Source of the DNA: an uncultured Pelagibacteraceae bacterium
GTDB taxonomy: Bacteria; Pseudomonadota; Alphaproteobacteria; Pelagibacterales; Pelagibacteraceae
DNA length: 64,000 bases
Reading direction: 5' to 3'
NCBI GenBank assembly: GCA_905612235.1
Contig: CAJQRF010000003.1
Span: forward strand, 27,594 to 91,593
Part shown: positions 48,190 to 57,425 of the stretch, in pieces
Layout: each line of letters starts with the position of its first letter
Position numbering within the stretch: position 1 is the first letter of the stretch
Notes under the pieces: model-generated
What the model was told of the DNA's origin: nothing
Seen by the model: the letters and a program-made list of their open reading frames with translations, nothing else
The model's database searches: none
Program-made: the position numbers and the translations under genes

Positions 48190-49241
48190 TATTTTAATTC
48201 TATCTGCGCTTTTCGATCTGCTTCGTCGATAACTTCTCCAAACTTTTCTGGATATTTTTCTCTTAACCATCCCATTAGTCCTTCTGGGAAATAAACTACG
48301 ATAACAACAATTAAAACTCCAAGAGCAACATATTGCCATCCTAAGAAGTAAGTCCAAAAACCTTCTTTAAATAAATGAAAGATAGTTGCGCCGACAAGAG
48401 GTCCCCATAAAGTTCCTTTTCCACCAAGGATTGCCATTAAGACCATAAACACACCAAAAGTTGGTCCAGCAAATGCAATTTCCGTTGGTTCAATGTAACC
48501 ATTAATGTGTCCCATTAATCCCCCAGCAAGACCTACAAAAAAAGCTGAAACCATCCATCCAATAATTTTGTATCTCATTGTATAAATGCCCATTGCTTCA
48601 GCTTTATCTTCGTTGTCTCTTATTGCATTTAATACTAATCCAAATCTTGTGCTGTATGCCCACTTTAAAAACATAAAAGTAAAAACTGCTAACGCAAAGC
48701 TTAAATAGTAAAAAAATTGTGATGATAATTCATTTGAACCAAATTCCTTTGGCCAAACAGGAACTGTCATTCCTTGGCCTGCTCCAATTATTTCTATTCC
48801 ACTAGCAATTTCACCAGCAGCTATTCCTAAAGCTAATGTGCAAATTGCAAAGTAGTGTCCTCTTAAGCCTAAAATTCCATAACCAATTATTCCAGCGACT
48901 AACATTGGAATAATTCCTGATAACAATATTCCAAAAGCGAAACCTTGAAAAAATTGTGGAATTGTATGTACAAAAGTTTTTTCACCGCCAGCATCTGTCC
49001 ATTCAGCAAGAGAGAAGAACATTGCAATTTGAGTGCTTGAAGCAACATACATTCCAATACCAAAAAATAAGATATTACCAAATGTATTGTAGCCCATTTG
49101 ACCACCTTGAACATCCCAAGTCATAGCCAATACAATTAATATATAAAGAAATGACAATTGAAGCTTATAAGCAGGAAATAAAAATGCTCCAGCCAAACCA
49201 AAGATTATTAAACCTACGTATAGAAAAGTATTCTTATTCAT
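48189..49241 (-). CDS. LIV-type ABC transporter permease (LivM-like)
   Basis: YNTFGNILFFGIGMY, FGLVLNAIRDNEDKAEAMGIYTMRYK, MVLMAILGGKGTLWGPLVGA. Confidence 0.9.
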   Translation of the reverse strand: MNKNTFLYVGLIIFGLAGAFLFPAYKLQLSFLYILIVLAMTWDVQGGQMGYNTFGNILFFGIGMYVASSTQIAMFFSLAEWTDAGGEKTFVHTIPQFFQGFAFGILLSGIIPMLVAGIIGYGILGLRGHYFAICTLALGIAAGEIASGIEIIGAGQGMTVPVWPKEFGSNELSSQFFYYLSFALAVFTFMFLKWAYSTRFGLVLNAIRDNEDKAEAMGIYTMRYKIIGWMVSAFFVGLAGGLMGHINGYIEPTEIAFAGPTFGVFMVLMAILGGKGTLWGPLVGATIFHLFKEGFWTYFLGWQYVALGVLIVVIVVYFPEGLMGWLREKYPEKFGEVIDEADRKAQIELK

Positions 49242-50134
49242 TACTTTAGATACTCTCTTTTTCTAGATAATTTAAATCTTCTATAAACTAAGATTAAAAC
49301 AAGTAATGAAAAAACTGCAGCAATTCTAAATTCTGTTCCAAGTAAATAATCAGCCCATTCTTCAAATATACCAAGGCCCATTCCTGATATTGCAACTGCT
49401 GGTAAATTTCCAAGACCTGCAATAATTACAATCATAAAAGATCGGACTGTATAGGTTAATCCTGTATAAGGATGTAACGTAAAAGTAATCGCAATACATG
49501 ATCCAGCTATTCCACATAACGCCGCATTCAATCCAAAAGTTGCTGCGTAAACTTTTTCTGTATCAACTCCTAAAATCTTTGCTGCTCTTGCATTCTGGGC
49601 TGTTGCTCTAATAGCTCTACCTAACTTTGATTTTTTCATATATACAACAAGAATTATTGCTGAAATTACACAAACAACTCCTGAAAAGATTTTAGCATTT
49701 GGTAGTGTTACCATATTATCAAACAACATAGTTGTTCCAAAGTTTGATTGAGCAACAACAACATCTGCACCAAATGCAAAATTCATCAATTGCTGTGCTA
49801 AAATACTAATACCAAACGTTGCCAAAATTGAGATAAACAAGTCTCTATCTACCACTTTATTAATTACTAATTTGTACATTCCCCAGCCAACAAAATACAT
49901 AATGACTGGTGATACAATTACTCCGAACGCTGGATGAATTCCTAAAACATACATAAAGTATGCAATGTAGCCACCCATGATTACCAATTCTCCTTGAGCA
50001 ATATTAATTATATTCATTACTCCCCACTGCAATGCCATTCCGTAGGCAATCAGTGCAAACAAAATACCCAAAAGTATTCCATCCATTGATGCTTGAACCA
50101 TCAGTATTGGAACTTGAAAAATTAAAAAATCCAT
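49241..50134 (-). CDS. LIV-type ABC transporter permease (LivH-like)
   Basis: LLGILFALIAYGMALQWGVMNIINIAQGELVIMGGYIAYF, GRAIRATAQNARAAKILGVDTEKV. Confidence 0.92.
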   Translation of the reverse strand: MDFLIFQVPILMVQASMDGILLGILFALIAYGMALQWGVMNIINIAQGELVIMGGYIAYFMYVLGIHPAFGVIVSPVIMYFVGWGMYKLVINKVVDRDLFISILATFGISILAQQLMNFAFGADVVVAQSNFGTTMLFDNMVTLPNAKIFSGVVCVISAIILVVYMKKSKLGRAIRATAQNARAAKILGVDTEKVYAATFGLNAALCGIAGSCIAITFTLHPYTGLTYTVRSFMIVIIAGLGNLPAVAISGMGLGIFEEWADYLLGTEFRIAAVFSLLVLILVYRRFKLSRKREYLK

Positions 50135-50155
50135 AATTTTTTTAATTAGAAAAAA

Positions 50156-50181
50156 ATACCCCCTGCTTTACTAGGGGGTAT
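50156..50181 (-). terminator. Intrinsic-terminator hairpin between binding-protein and permease genes
   Basis: ATACCCCCT-GCTTTACT-AGGGGGTAT followed by a T tract on the minus strand. Confidence 0.85.
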
Positions 50182-50196
50182 TTTATATAAGACTTG

Positions 50197-51441
50197 TTAT
50201 CTTTTAGACCAAGAAGGAATTGGGTGTACTAGCTCAGCTGAAGCCCACTTTGTAGGAGCAACAACTTTATTTTCACACTTACTTCCATCGTCATTACAAA
50301 TTACTTGGAAAAGAACCATCGGTTTAGAAACGTTCTGACCGCCTTCAGCAAATTTTATGTTTCCATAAAAAGTTTGCATGTCAGTTGCAGCCAATGCATC
50401 TCTTACTTTTTTAGTATCAAAAGAATTTGCTCTTTCGAAAGCATCTTTGAAAACTAATAAAGCCGCTGATGACTCTGCTGATTGGTAAGGTGGGTCGTAG
50501 TCAAACTTTTTCTTAAAGTCTGCTGCGTATTTCATTCCACCGCCAAAAAACTTATCTTTATAAGATAAAGACTTGTGCCATTGAGATGCGCATAAAGCAT
50601 ATTCAGCAGCTTTACCATGTTGCTTAGAAAGCTTAGCGGCATCACAATGTGTCATTGCTAACATTTTCACGTCAACTTTCATCTCTGAGATTTGTCTTAC
50701 CGCAGTTAAAGCACCTTTTGTGTGTCCTGATACAACAAGTACATCTGGATTAGTAGCTTTTACCTTAGATAATGTAGCAGCCATATCATTTAGTTCTTTT
50801 GGCAACTTGTCGTCAATTATGATTTTAGATTTAGTTCTTTCAGCAGCATCTAAAATACCCAATCTCACGTCTTGTGAGAAAGCATCCTGTTCAAATGCCA
50901 TAGCAATCGTAACAGGTTTTCCACCATTTTTTTCAACCGCAAGATCAATTGCTACATCTAAATATAAATTTGCTGGAGCTAACACTGCAAATAAATATTT
51001 ATACCCTTTTGTAAATAATGATCTTGATGCGCCATTAGCTTCCACCATTGGAATTTTATATTTTTCCGTTACTGGAGCCATAGCTTTAGTTAATCCTGAG
51101 CTGTATGGTCCAAGCATAAACTGAACGCCATCTTGTTTAATTAATCTTTCCGCAAGTTGAGCAGCTCGACCAGAGTTTGATTCATCATCGTAGTAGATAA
51201 TTTCAAACTTGTAAGTTTTTCCACCAACTTTAACACCGCCCATACTATTAATTCTTTCAACGGCTAAATTGTAACCGTTTTGTGTATGAACGCCATTTGA
51301 TGAATACTTCCCAGTTAGAGATACCGCAGCACCTAAAATTATTTTATCTCCCACTACCTTTGAAAAAGAAACTGTAGTTGAAACAAATATTAGAGTTATT
51401 GCGGAAAAAAATGTTAATACAAGTTTAGATACTTTATTCAT
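50197..51441 (-). CDS. LIV-type ABC transporter substrate-binding protein
   Basis: Signal peptide; IILGAAVSLTGKYSSNGVHTQNGYNLAVERINSMGGV. Confidence 0.92.
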   Translation of the reverse strand: MNKVSKLVLTFFSAITLIFVSTTVSFSKVVGDKIILGAAVSLTGKYSSNGVHTQNGYNLAVERINSMGGVKVGGKTYKFEIIYYDDESNSGRAAQLAERLIKQDGVQFMLGPYSSGLTKAMAPVTEKYKIPMVEANGASRSLFTKGYKYLFAVLAPANLYLDVAIDLAVEKNGGKPVTIAMAFEQDAFSQDVRLGILDAAERTKSKIIIDDKLPKELNDMAATLSKVKATNPDVLVVSGHTKGALTAVRQISEMKVDVKMLAMTHCDAAKLSKQHGKAAEYALCASQWHKSLSYKDKFFGGGMKYAADFKKKFDYDPPYQSAESSAALLVFKDAFERANSFDTKKVRDALAATDMQTFYGNIKFAEGGQNVSKPMVLFQVICNDDGSKCENKVVAPTKWASAELVHPIPSWSKR

Positions 51442-51516
51442 TTATTCCTCTCTTTAAGTTAATTGTTTAATAATATGATTTAACCCTCTTTTAAAAAAAA
51501 TGACAATATATAAGAT

Positions 51517-52131
51517 TTAATAATTTTGAGTGATGGCGATAAATAAAGCTATAATAATAAGAACACACGCTGAAATTGTATTAATAGTTTTTGGGTTGGC
51601 CTTTAACCATTTAACCATTTTATCTGCAGCTACAGCGTAAGCCATTAAGGATAGAAAATCTAAACTAATATAAGTAAACATTAAAATTAAAAACTGCACA
51701 TAATAATTAGAATTAAAATCTAAGAATTGCGGAAATATCAAAGGGAAAAACATCCATGCTTTTGGACTTGTGCCCGCAACTAAAAAACCGTCCTTATAAA
51801 AAGAAAAAATACTTTTGGAGTAACTTTTTTTTTCATTTATATTTGAAATTTTGGAATTATAAATATCATAAGCCAAGTAAAATAAATAAATTATACCAAG
51901 CCATTTTAGAATATTTAAAATTTGTATGTTATTTGAAAAAAGTTCACCAATGACAAATACCACCAAAACCATTTGTACTGTGTTTGCGCTAATGTCTCCT
52001 AACGCTGTCCATATACACTTTTTTACTCCATAATTTACTGCTTGAGATACAATTACAATTCTTGGGGTGCCTGGTGTTATAAATAATAAAAAAATAATTT
52101 GAAGAAATAATATATAATTGACTGGAAACAT
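51517..52131 (-). CDS. LysE family translocator
   Basis: FITPGTPRIVIVSQAVNYGVKKCIWTALGDISANTVQM. Confidence 0.85.
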   Translation of the reverse strand: MFPVNYILFLQIIFLLFITPGTPRIVIVSQAVNYGVKKCIWTALGDISANTVQMVLVVFVIGELFSNNIQILNILKWLGIIYLFYLAYDIYNSKISNINEKKSYSKSIFSFYKDGFLVAGTSPKAWMFFPLIFPQFLDFNSNYYVQFLILMFTYISLDFLSLMAYAVAADKMVKWLKANPKTINTISACVLIIIALFIAITQNY

Positions 52132-52159
52132 TTATTTTAATTACCATATAACAGGTTAA

Positions 52160-52417
52160 ATGCAAAAAGTAGTAATTTATACGGGACCTATGTGTAACTA
52201 TTGTTCGGCAGCAAAGCACCTATTGTCAAAAAAAAAAGTTGATTATACAGAATTTAATATTGCGACTGATCCAGCAAAAATGCAAGAAATGCAAGAGAGA
52301 ACGAGGGGCGCAAGAACTATTCCTCAAATCTTTATCGGCGAGACCTACGTTGGAGGATATGACGAATTAAAAGCTTTAGAGGTTGCGGGTAAACTTAATT
52401 CACTCTTAGAAATATAA
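52160..52417 (+). CDS. grxC: Glutaredoxin 3
   Basis: VVIYTGPMCNYCSAAKHLLSKKKVDYTEFNI, GARTIPQIFIGETYVGGYDELKAL. Confidence 0.95.
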   Translation: MQKVVIYTGPMCNYCSAAKHLLSKKKVDYTEFNIATDPAKMQEMQERTRGARTIPQIFIGETYVGGYDELKALEVAGKLNSLLEI

Positions 52418-52419
52418 TT

Positions 52420-53421
52420 TTAAAGCCACCTTGGATAAGGTAAATTTTTCTCCATTAAAAATTTTTTATTAAATAACTTGCCTTGATATCTGTCTGATTT
52501 GTCGCAAAGAATAGTTACTATTGTTTTATTTGGGCCTAATTCTTGAGCAAGTTTTATAGCTCCAGCAACATTAATACCAGAGCTGGTTCCAAGACTAAGA
52601 CCTTCATTCTCAATAAGATCAAATAAAACTTTAAGAGCTATAGTATCATCTATTGAATAAGCATCATCAATTAAAGCTTTTTCAAAATTTTTTGTTGCAC
52701 GACTAGACCCTATACCTTCTGTAATTGAGTTGCCCTCGCTCTTAAATTCTTTTGTTTTAATATAGTTATAAAGACACGAACCTTTTGGATCTGATAAATA
52801 AATTTTTATATTTTTATTTTTTTCCTTAAGTGCATTACTAACACCTGCAATAGTTCCACCTGTGCCAGAAGCACAAATAAATCCATCAATTTTCCCCTCA
52901 GTTTGTTCCCAAATTTCTTTTCCGGTTGTTTCATAATGCCCTTTATAATTTGCAGTATTATCAAACTGGTTAGTCCAAATTACACCTTTATTATTAGTGC
53001 TTTTTAATTCCTCAGCAAGTCTTCCTGAATATTTTACGTAGTTATCTGGATCTTTGTATGGTTTTGCAGGAACTAAGCGCAAGTCAGCACCGATATTTCT
53101 TAAGGTATCTTTTTTTTCTTGAGATTGAGTTTCTGGCATGACAATGACCGTCTTATATCCTCTTGCGTTACCCACTAAACACAAACCGATACCAGTATTT
53201 CCAGCTGTTCCTTCAACAATCGTTCCACCTTTTGAAATTAATTTTTTTTCCTCTGCATCTTTAATTAAAGCCCAAGCCGCTCTATCTTTGATGGACCCCC
53301 CTGGATTTAAGTATTCAGCTTTTCCATAAATATTACATCCTGTTAATTCTGAAGGGCCACGTAATTTTATTAAAGGAGTGTTTCCTATTCCTTCTATAAA
53401 ATTATTTTGTGTATTTTGCAT
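52420..53421 (-). CDS. Cysteine synthase family PLP enzyme
   Basis: IGNTPLIKL, YLNPGGSIKDRAAWALI, EGTAGNTGIGL, GTSSGINV. Confidence 0.93.
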   Translation of the reverse strand: MQNTQNNFIEGIGNTPLIKLRGPSELTGCNIYGKAEYLNPGGSIKDRAAWALIKDAEEKKLISKGGTIVEGTAGNTGIGLCLVGNARGYKTVIVMPETQSQEKKDTLRNIGADLRLVPAKPYKDPDNYVKYSGRLAEELKSTNNKGVIWTNQFDNTANYKGHYETTGKEIWEQTEGKIDGFICASGTGGTIAGVSNALKEKNKNIKIYLSDPKGSCLYNYIKTKEFKSEGNSITEGIGSSRATKNFEKALIDDAYSIDDTIALKVLFDLIENEGLSLGTSSGINVAGAIKLAQELGPNKTIVTILCDKSDRYQGKLFNKKFLMEKNLPYPRWL

Positions 53422-53423
53422 TT

Positions 53424-54005
53424 TTATTCTTTAATTTTTTCGTGGTCTATTCCGTAAGGTTTAAATGAGCTATCTGGTTCTGATTTAGTATTAATATTTT
53501 TAGCTGGGATGCCAATCATCACAGCATTTTCAGGAACATCTTTTGTGACAACAGCGTTTGCTCCAATTTTTGCATTTTTTCCTACTCTAACAGGGCCGAG
53601 CACCTGCGCTCCCGATCCCACTACAACATTATTTTCCAAAGTCGGGTGTCTTTTTATATCTCTTTGATTGTCTGAATTTATGCTTGGCGATATACCACCT
53701 AAAGTTACCATATGGTAAATAGTGACGTTATCTTTAATTTCAGATGTTTCTCCAATTACCACTCCCATTCCGTGATCTATAAATAAATTTTTTCCTATTT
53801 TTGCTTTAGGGTGAATTTCAATTCCAGTTATAAATCTAGAAAATTGGGAAATTACCCTAGCAATTAAATTAAATTTTGCGACGCAAAAAAAATTTGCAAT
53901 TCTATGAAAAAAAACTGCTTTAACTCCAGGATAAGTTAAAATTATACTGAATTTTGATCTTGCTGCAGGATCTCTATTAATTATTGACTGAAGATATTCG
54001 TGCAT
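53424..54005 (-). CDS. cysE: Serine O-acetyltransferase
   Basis: [43 protein letters not shown] hexapeptide repeats. Confidence 0.93.
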   Translation of the reverse strand: MHEYLQSIINRDPAARSKFSIILTYPGVKAVFFHRIANFFCVAKFNLIARVISQFSRFITGIEIHPKAKIGKNLFIDHGMGVVIGETSEIKDNVTIYHMVTLGGISPSINSDNQRDIKRHPTLENNVVVGSGAQVLGPVRVGKNAKIGANAVVTKDVPENAVMIGIPAKNINTKSEPDSSFKPYGIDHEKIKE

Positions 54006-54069
54006 AGCTTGTTATATAGGTATTAATTTAAATATTATAAGCTATTTATATTGATAATAATTATCGTTC

Positions 54070-54765
54070 TTAACTTGCTTGGTCTAATATTTTTCCTTTT
54101 ACATTTGCCGGAACCGCAACATCCATCATTTTAGGACTGTCTAGGTTTAAGTTGTTCATTAGTTCTGCATACTGATTAACTGAATCTACTTTTAACCTTG
54201 GGTTATTTCTCTTTTCATCACCAATAGTGCTAACTTTTTTTCCCTTATAATCGTGAGCTGGATAAACAAATGTATTTTCTGGTAGTTTAAGAATTCGATT
54301 AAACAGGGAGTTATATTGATCAATAGGATTTCCATTTTGAAAATCTGTTCTTCCTGTTCCATTGATTAATAAAGTGTCTCCAGTAAATATTCTATCTTTC
54401 ATTAAAAAACTATAAGAACAGTCTGTGTGACCTGGCGTATACATTGAGGTCAGTTCTATATTTTCTATTTTAACTTTTTCATTATCTTTTACTTTTATAT
54501 CAACTACTTCTGATGGAGATTTTTCTCCCATTATATTTGCACAGTCAGTTTGCTTATGAAGTTCTTTCATTCCCGAAATATGATCTGCATGGATATGTGT
54601 GTCTATGACTTTAACTAATTTAAGATCTAATTTTTTTAACCATGACATATATTTATCAGTTTTTTCTAGAACTGGATCTATTATCAATGCCTCTCTTCCC
54701 TTGCCGCTAGAAAGTAAATAGGTATAAGTGCAGGAAACTTCATCAAAAAACTGTTTAAATATCAT
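54070..54765 (-). CDS. MBL-fold hydrolase, persulfide dioxygenase (ETHE1)-like
   Basis: KQFFDEVSCTYTYLLSSGKGREALIIDPVLE, DTHIHADHISG, YTPGHTDCSYSFLMKDRIFTGDTLLINGTGRTDFQNG. Confidence 0.85.
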   Translation of the reverse strand: MIFKQFFDEVSCTYTYLLSSGKGREALIIDPVLEKTDKYMSWLKKLDLKLVKVIDTHIHADHISGMKELHKQTDCANIMGEKSPSEVVDIKVKDNEKVKIENIELTSMYTPGHTDCSYSFLMKDRIFTGDTLLINGTGRTDFQNGNPIDQYNSLFNRILKLPENTFVYPAHDYKGKKVSTIGDEKRNNPRLKVDSVNQYAELMNNLNLDSPKMMDVAVPANVKGKILDQAS

Positions 54766-54837
54766 AATTCAAAATTTATTGTAATTTTAATAATCTAGCT
54801 ATATAATTTTTTAATTAATTATAACAAGGGGGAAAAT

Positions 54838-55500
54838 ATGTCATTAAGAATTAACGATATAGCGCCTGATTTTAAAGCAAAAACTTCTGAAGGTGATATA
54901 TCTTTTCATAATTGGATTGGTGATGGGTGGGGTGTACTTTTTTCACATCCAAAAGATTTTACACCTGTTTGCACTACTGAGTTAGGTTCACTAGCAAAAT
55001 TAAGACCAGAGTTTGACAAGCGTAATGTTAAAGTTATGGGACTAAGTGTTGATCCTGTTGCAGATCATATTAAATGGCTAGATGACATTAAGGATGTTTG
55101 TGGATTAAAACCAAACTATCCTATTATTGCAGATGAGGATCTGAGAATAGCTAAACTTTACAATATGTTACAAGTTGATATTGAGGGCTCTTCTGAAGGA
55201 AGAACTGCAATGGATAATAAAACTGTTCGTACAGTATTTATTGTGGGTCCAGATAAAAGGATTAAGCTGTTTCTTACTTATCCTATGACAACTGGCCGTA
55301 ATTTTCATGAGTTATTAAGAGTAATAGACTCAATGCAACTAACGGCAAAACATAAAGTTGCTACTCCAGCTGACTGGAAAAAAGGTGAGGATGTAATTAT
55401 TGTTCCTGCAGTAAAAGATGAGGAAGCAAAAAAATTATATCCAAACGGTTGGGAAACTTTAAAACCATATTTAAGAAAAGTTCCAGATCCGTCTAAGTAG
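54838..55500 (+). CDS. 1-Cys peroxiredoxin (Prx6-like)
   Basis: LRINDIAPDFKAKTSEGDISFHNWIGDGWGVLFSHPKDFTPVCTTELG. Confidence 0.93.
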   Translation: MSLRINDIAPDFKAKTSEGDISFHNWIGDGWGVLFSHPKDFTPVCTTELGSLAKLRPEFDKRNVKVMGLSVDPVADHIKWLDDIKDVCGLKPNYPIIADEDLRIAKLYNMLQVDIEGSSEGRTAMDNKTVRTVFIVGPDKRIKLFLTYPMTTGRNFHELLRVIDSMQLTAKHKVATPADWKKGEDVIIVPAVKDEEAKKLYPNGWETLKPYLRKVPDPSK

Positions 55501-55501
55501 T

Positions 55502-56155
55502 TTGGATAAAAAAATATTAGACCAACAATCTCAGTATTGGGAAAAGAATTTCCTAAGTAAACCTGAGATGTTTGGTCTGGAACCTAGTAAAGCTGCCATA
55601 AATACGCTTAAAACTTTTAAAGAAAAAAAAATTAAAAAAATTGTTGATCTTGGTGCGGGCTTAGGTCGCGATACAATTTTTTTTGCAAAAAATTCAATCA
55701 ATGTTGAGGCTTTGGACTATAGTCCTGCTGCAATTAAAATTATCAATAAAAAATCACTAGAACACAAATTATCAAAATTAATTTCTACTAAAATTTTTGA
55801 TGTACGTAAACAACTTCCATTTGAAGATGGTTCTGTTGAAGCGTGTTTTTCCCATATGCTCTATTGTATGGCTTTATCAACATCAGAACTGGAATATTTA
55901 AATAGCGAAATATGTCGTATTTTAAAACCTGGTGGAATTAACATTTATACTGCTCGGCACACTGGTGATGGTGATTATAAAAACGGTGTGCACATAGGGG
56001 AAGATCTTTATGAAAATGATGGATTCATTGTACATTTTTTTTCAGAAAAAAAAGTAAGACAACTTTCTAATAAATTTAGCGTTATAAATATAGAAAGTTT
56101 TGAAGAAGGGACCTTCCCAAGAAAACTATTTAGAGTTATTTTAAAGAAAAGATAA
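55502..56155 (+). CDS. Class I SAM-dependent methyltransferase
   Basis: VDLGAGLGRDTIFFAKNSINVEALDYSPAAI; TTG start. Confidence 0.85.
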   Translation: MDKKILDQQSQYWEKNFLSKPEMFGLEPSKAAINTLKTFKEKKIKKIVDLGAGLGRDTIFFAKNSINVEALDYSPAAIKIINKKSLEHKLSKLISTKIFDVRKQLPFEDGSVEACFSHMLYCMALSTSELEYLNSEICRILKPGGINIYTARHTGDGDYKNGVHIGEDLYENDGFIVHFFSEKKVRQLSNKFSVINIESFEEGTFPRKLFRVILKKR

Positions 56156-56156
56156 A

Positions 56157-56525
56157 CTACTTATCTGTTTTGGGAACAAAAGTTAAGCATAAACCATTAT
56201 TGCAATATCTTTTCCCTGTAGGTTTTGGTCCATCATCAAAAATATGACCGTGGTGTCCACCACATTCTTTGCAATGATATTCTGTTCTAGCATAGCCTAA
56301 TAAATTATCTGCCTTTGTTTTAAACGCGTTTGGTAGTGGTTCGAAAAAGGATGGCCAACCCGATCCACTTTCATATTTACCTTTTGATTCAAATAATTTT
56401 GCTCCACAAGCTGCGCAAAAGTAGTCACCTTCCCTTTTTTCATCGTTTAAAGGACTTGAGCCTGGTGGCTCAGTACCTTCCTTTAGTAAAATATCTTTTT
56501 GCTCTGCGGTTAATTGTTTAACCAT
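56157..56525 (-). CDS. msrB: Peptide-methionine (R)-S-oxide reductase MsrB
   Basis: GTEPPGSSPLNDEKREGDYFCAACGAKLFESKGKYESGSGWPSF, GHIFDDGPKPTGKRYCNNG. Confidence 0.93.
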   Translation of the reverse strand: MVKQLTAEQKDILLKEGTEPPGSSPLNDEKREGDYFCAACGAKLFESKGKYESGSGWPSFFEPLPNAFKTKADNLLGYARTEYHCKECGGHHGHIFDDGPKPTGKRYCNNGLCLTFVPKTDK

Positions 56526-57417
56526 TTTTTAATTTCCTAGATGATAAAAAAATCCCACCAATTATAAAAATTGCTCCAAATAAATGATAATTCATAAATT
56601 CCTCTTTAAATATTAATATAGCAAAAACTGTACTAAAGATGGGCATTAAATGTAAAAATATTCCCGCTCTATTTGAGCCAATTATTGCTATTCCCTTAAT
56701 CCAACAAATAAATGAAGCTAGTCCTGGAAATAAAACAACATAACTCAAAGTTAAAATAAATGGCAGATTTATATTTAATTTAAAACCTAAGTACATTTCA
56801 ATTAAGTAAGCGGGCAATAATAAAATTAAACCAGCTGATATAATTACTTCTAAGAGTGAAGTTTGAGATAAATCAAATTTCTTTTTTCTTAATAAAGCTG
56901 AGTATATAGCCCAAGAAAACATCGCAACAACCATCCATAGATCACCTTTATTAAAATTTAGATTAATCAATATATCCAAGTCTGCTTTTGTTACGATTAT
57001 TGCAACACCTAGTAACGAAAAAATTACACCCAAAATTTGATATATATTTGTTTTTTCAATTTTAAATATCCAACTAAAGAAAATTATCATAACGGGAATA
57101 GTAGAAATCATTAGGACTCCACTAATGACCTGTGTAAAATTTAGTGAATAATAAACAATCGAGTTAAATATAGTAATACTAGTAATTCCTAGAACAAGAA
57201 TAAGTTTTATATTTTGTAATATATGATCTTTTTTTTGAATAATTTCTTTAAGAGTAAATGGAGCTAATATTAACCAGGCGAAAGTCCATCTATAAAAATT
57301 TAAAGAAAAGGGTGGAATTTCAAAAAAGCTTGCTGCCTTCCCTACAATAAAATTACCTGACCAAAATAAAGTCGCTAATATAAGAAAAATATAAGCACTA
57401 TTATTTTTTGTAAACAA
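56518..57417 (-). CDS. EamA/DMT family transporter
   Basis: Ten-helix EamA pattern; FWSGNFIVGK. Confidence 0.85.
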   Translation of the reverse strand: MFTKNNSAYIFLILATLFWSGNFIVGKAASFFEIPPFSLNFYRWTFAWLILAPFTLKEIIQKKDHILQNIKLILVLGITSITIFNSIVYYSLNFTQVISGVLMISTIPVMIIFFSWIFKIEKTNIYQILGVIFSLLGVAIIVTKADLDILINLNFNKGDLWMVVAMFSWAIYSALLRKKKFDLSQTSLLEVIISAGLILLLPAYLIEMYLGFKLNINLPFILTLSYVVLFPGLASFICWIKGIAIIGSNRAGIFLHLMPIFSTVFAILIFKEEFMNYHLFGAIFIIGGIFLSSRKLKNG

Positions 57418-57425
57418 ATATCCTC

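Noticed and set aside
48190-48357. N-terminal extension of the LivG-like ORF (MDLLLRMAICCSW...)
   Set aside because: Overlaps livM out of frame; real start is MAILDVSGVSKSFGG at 48189.
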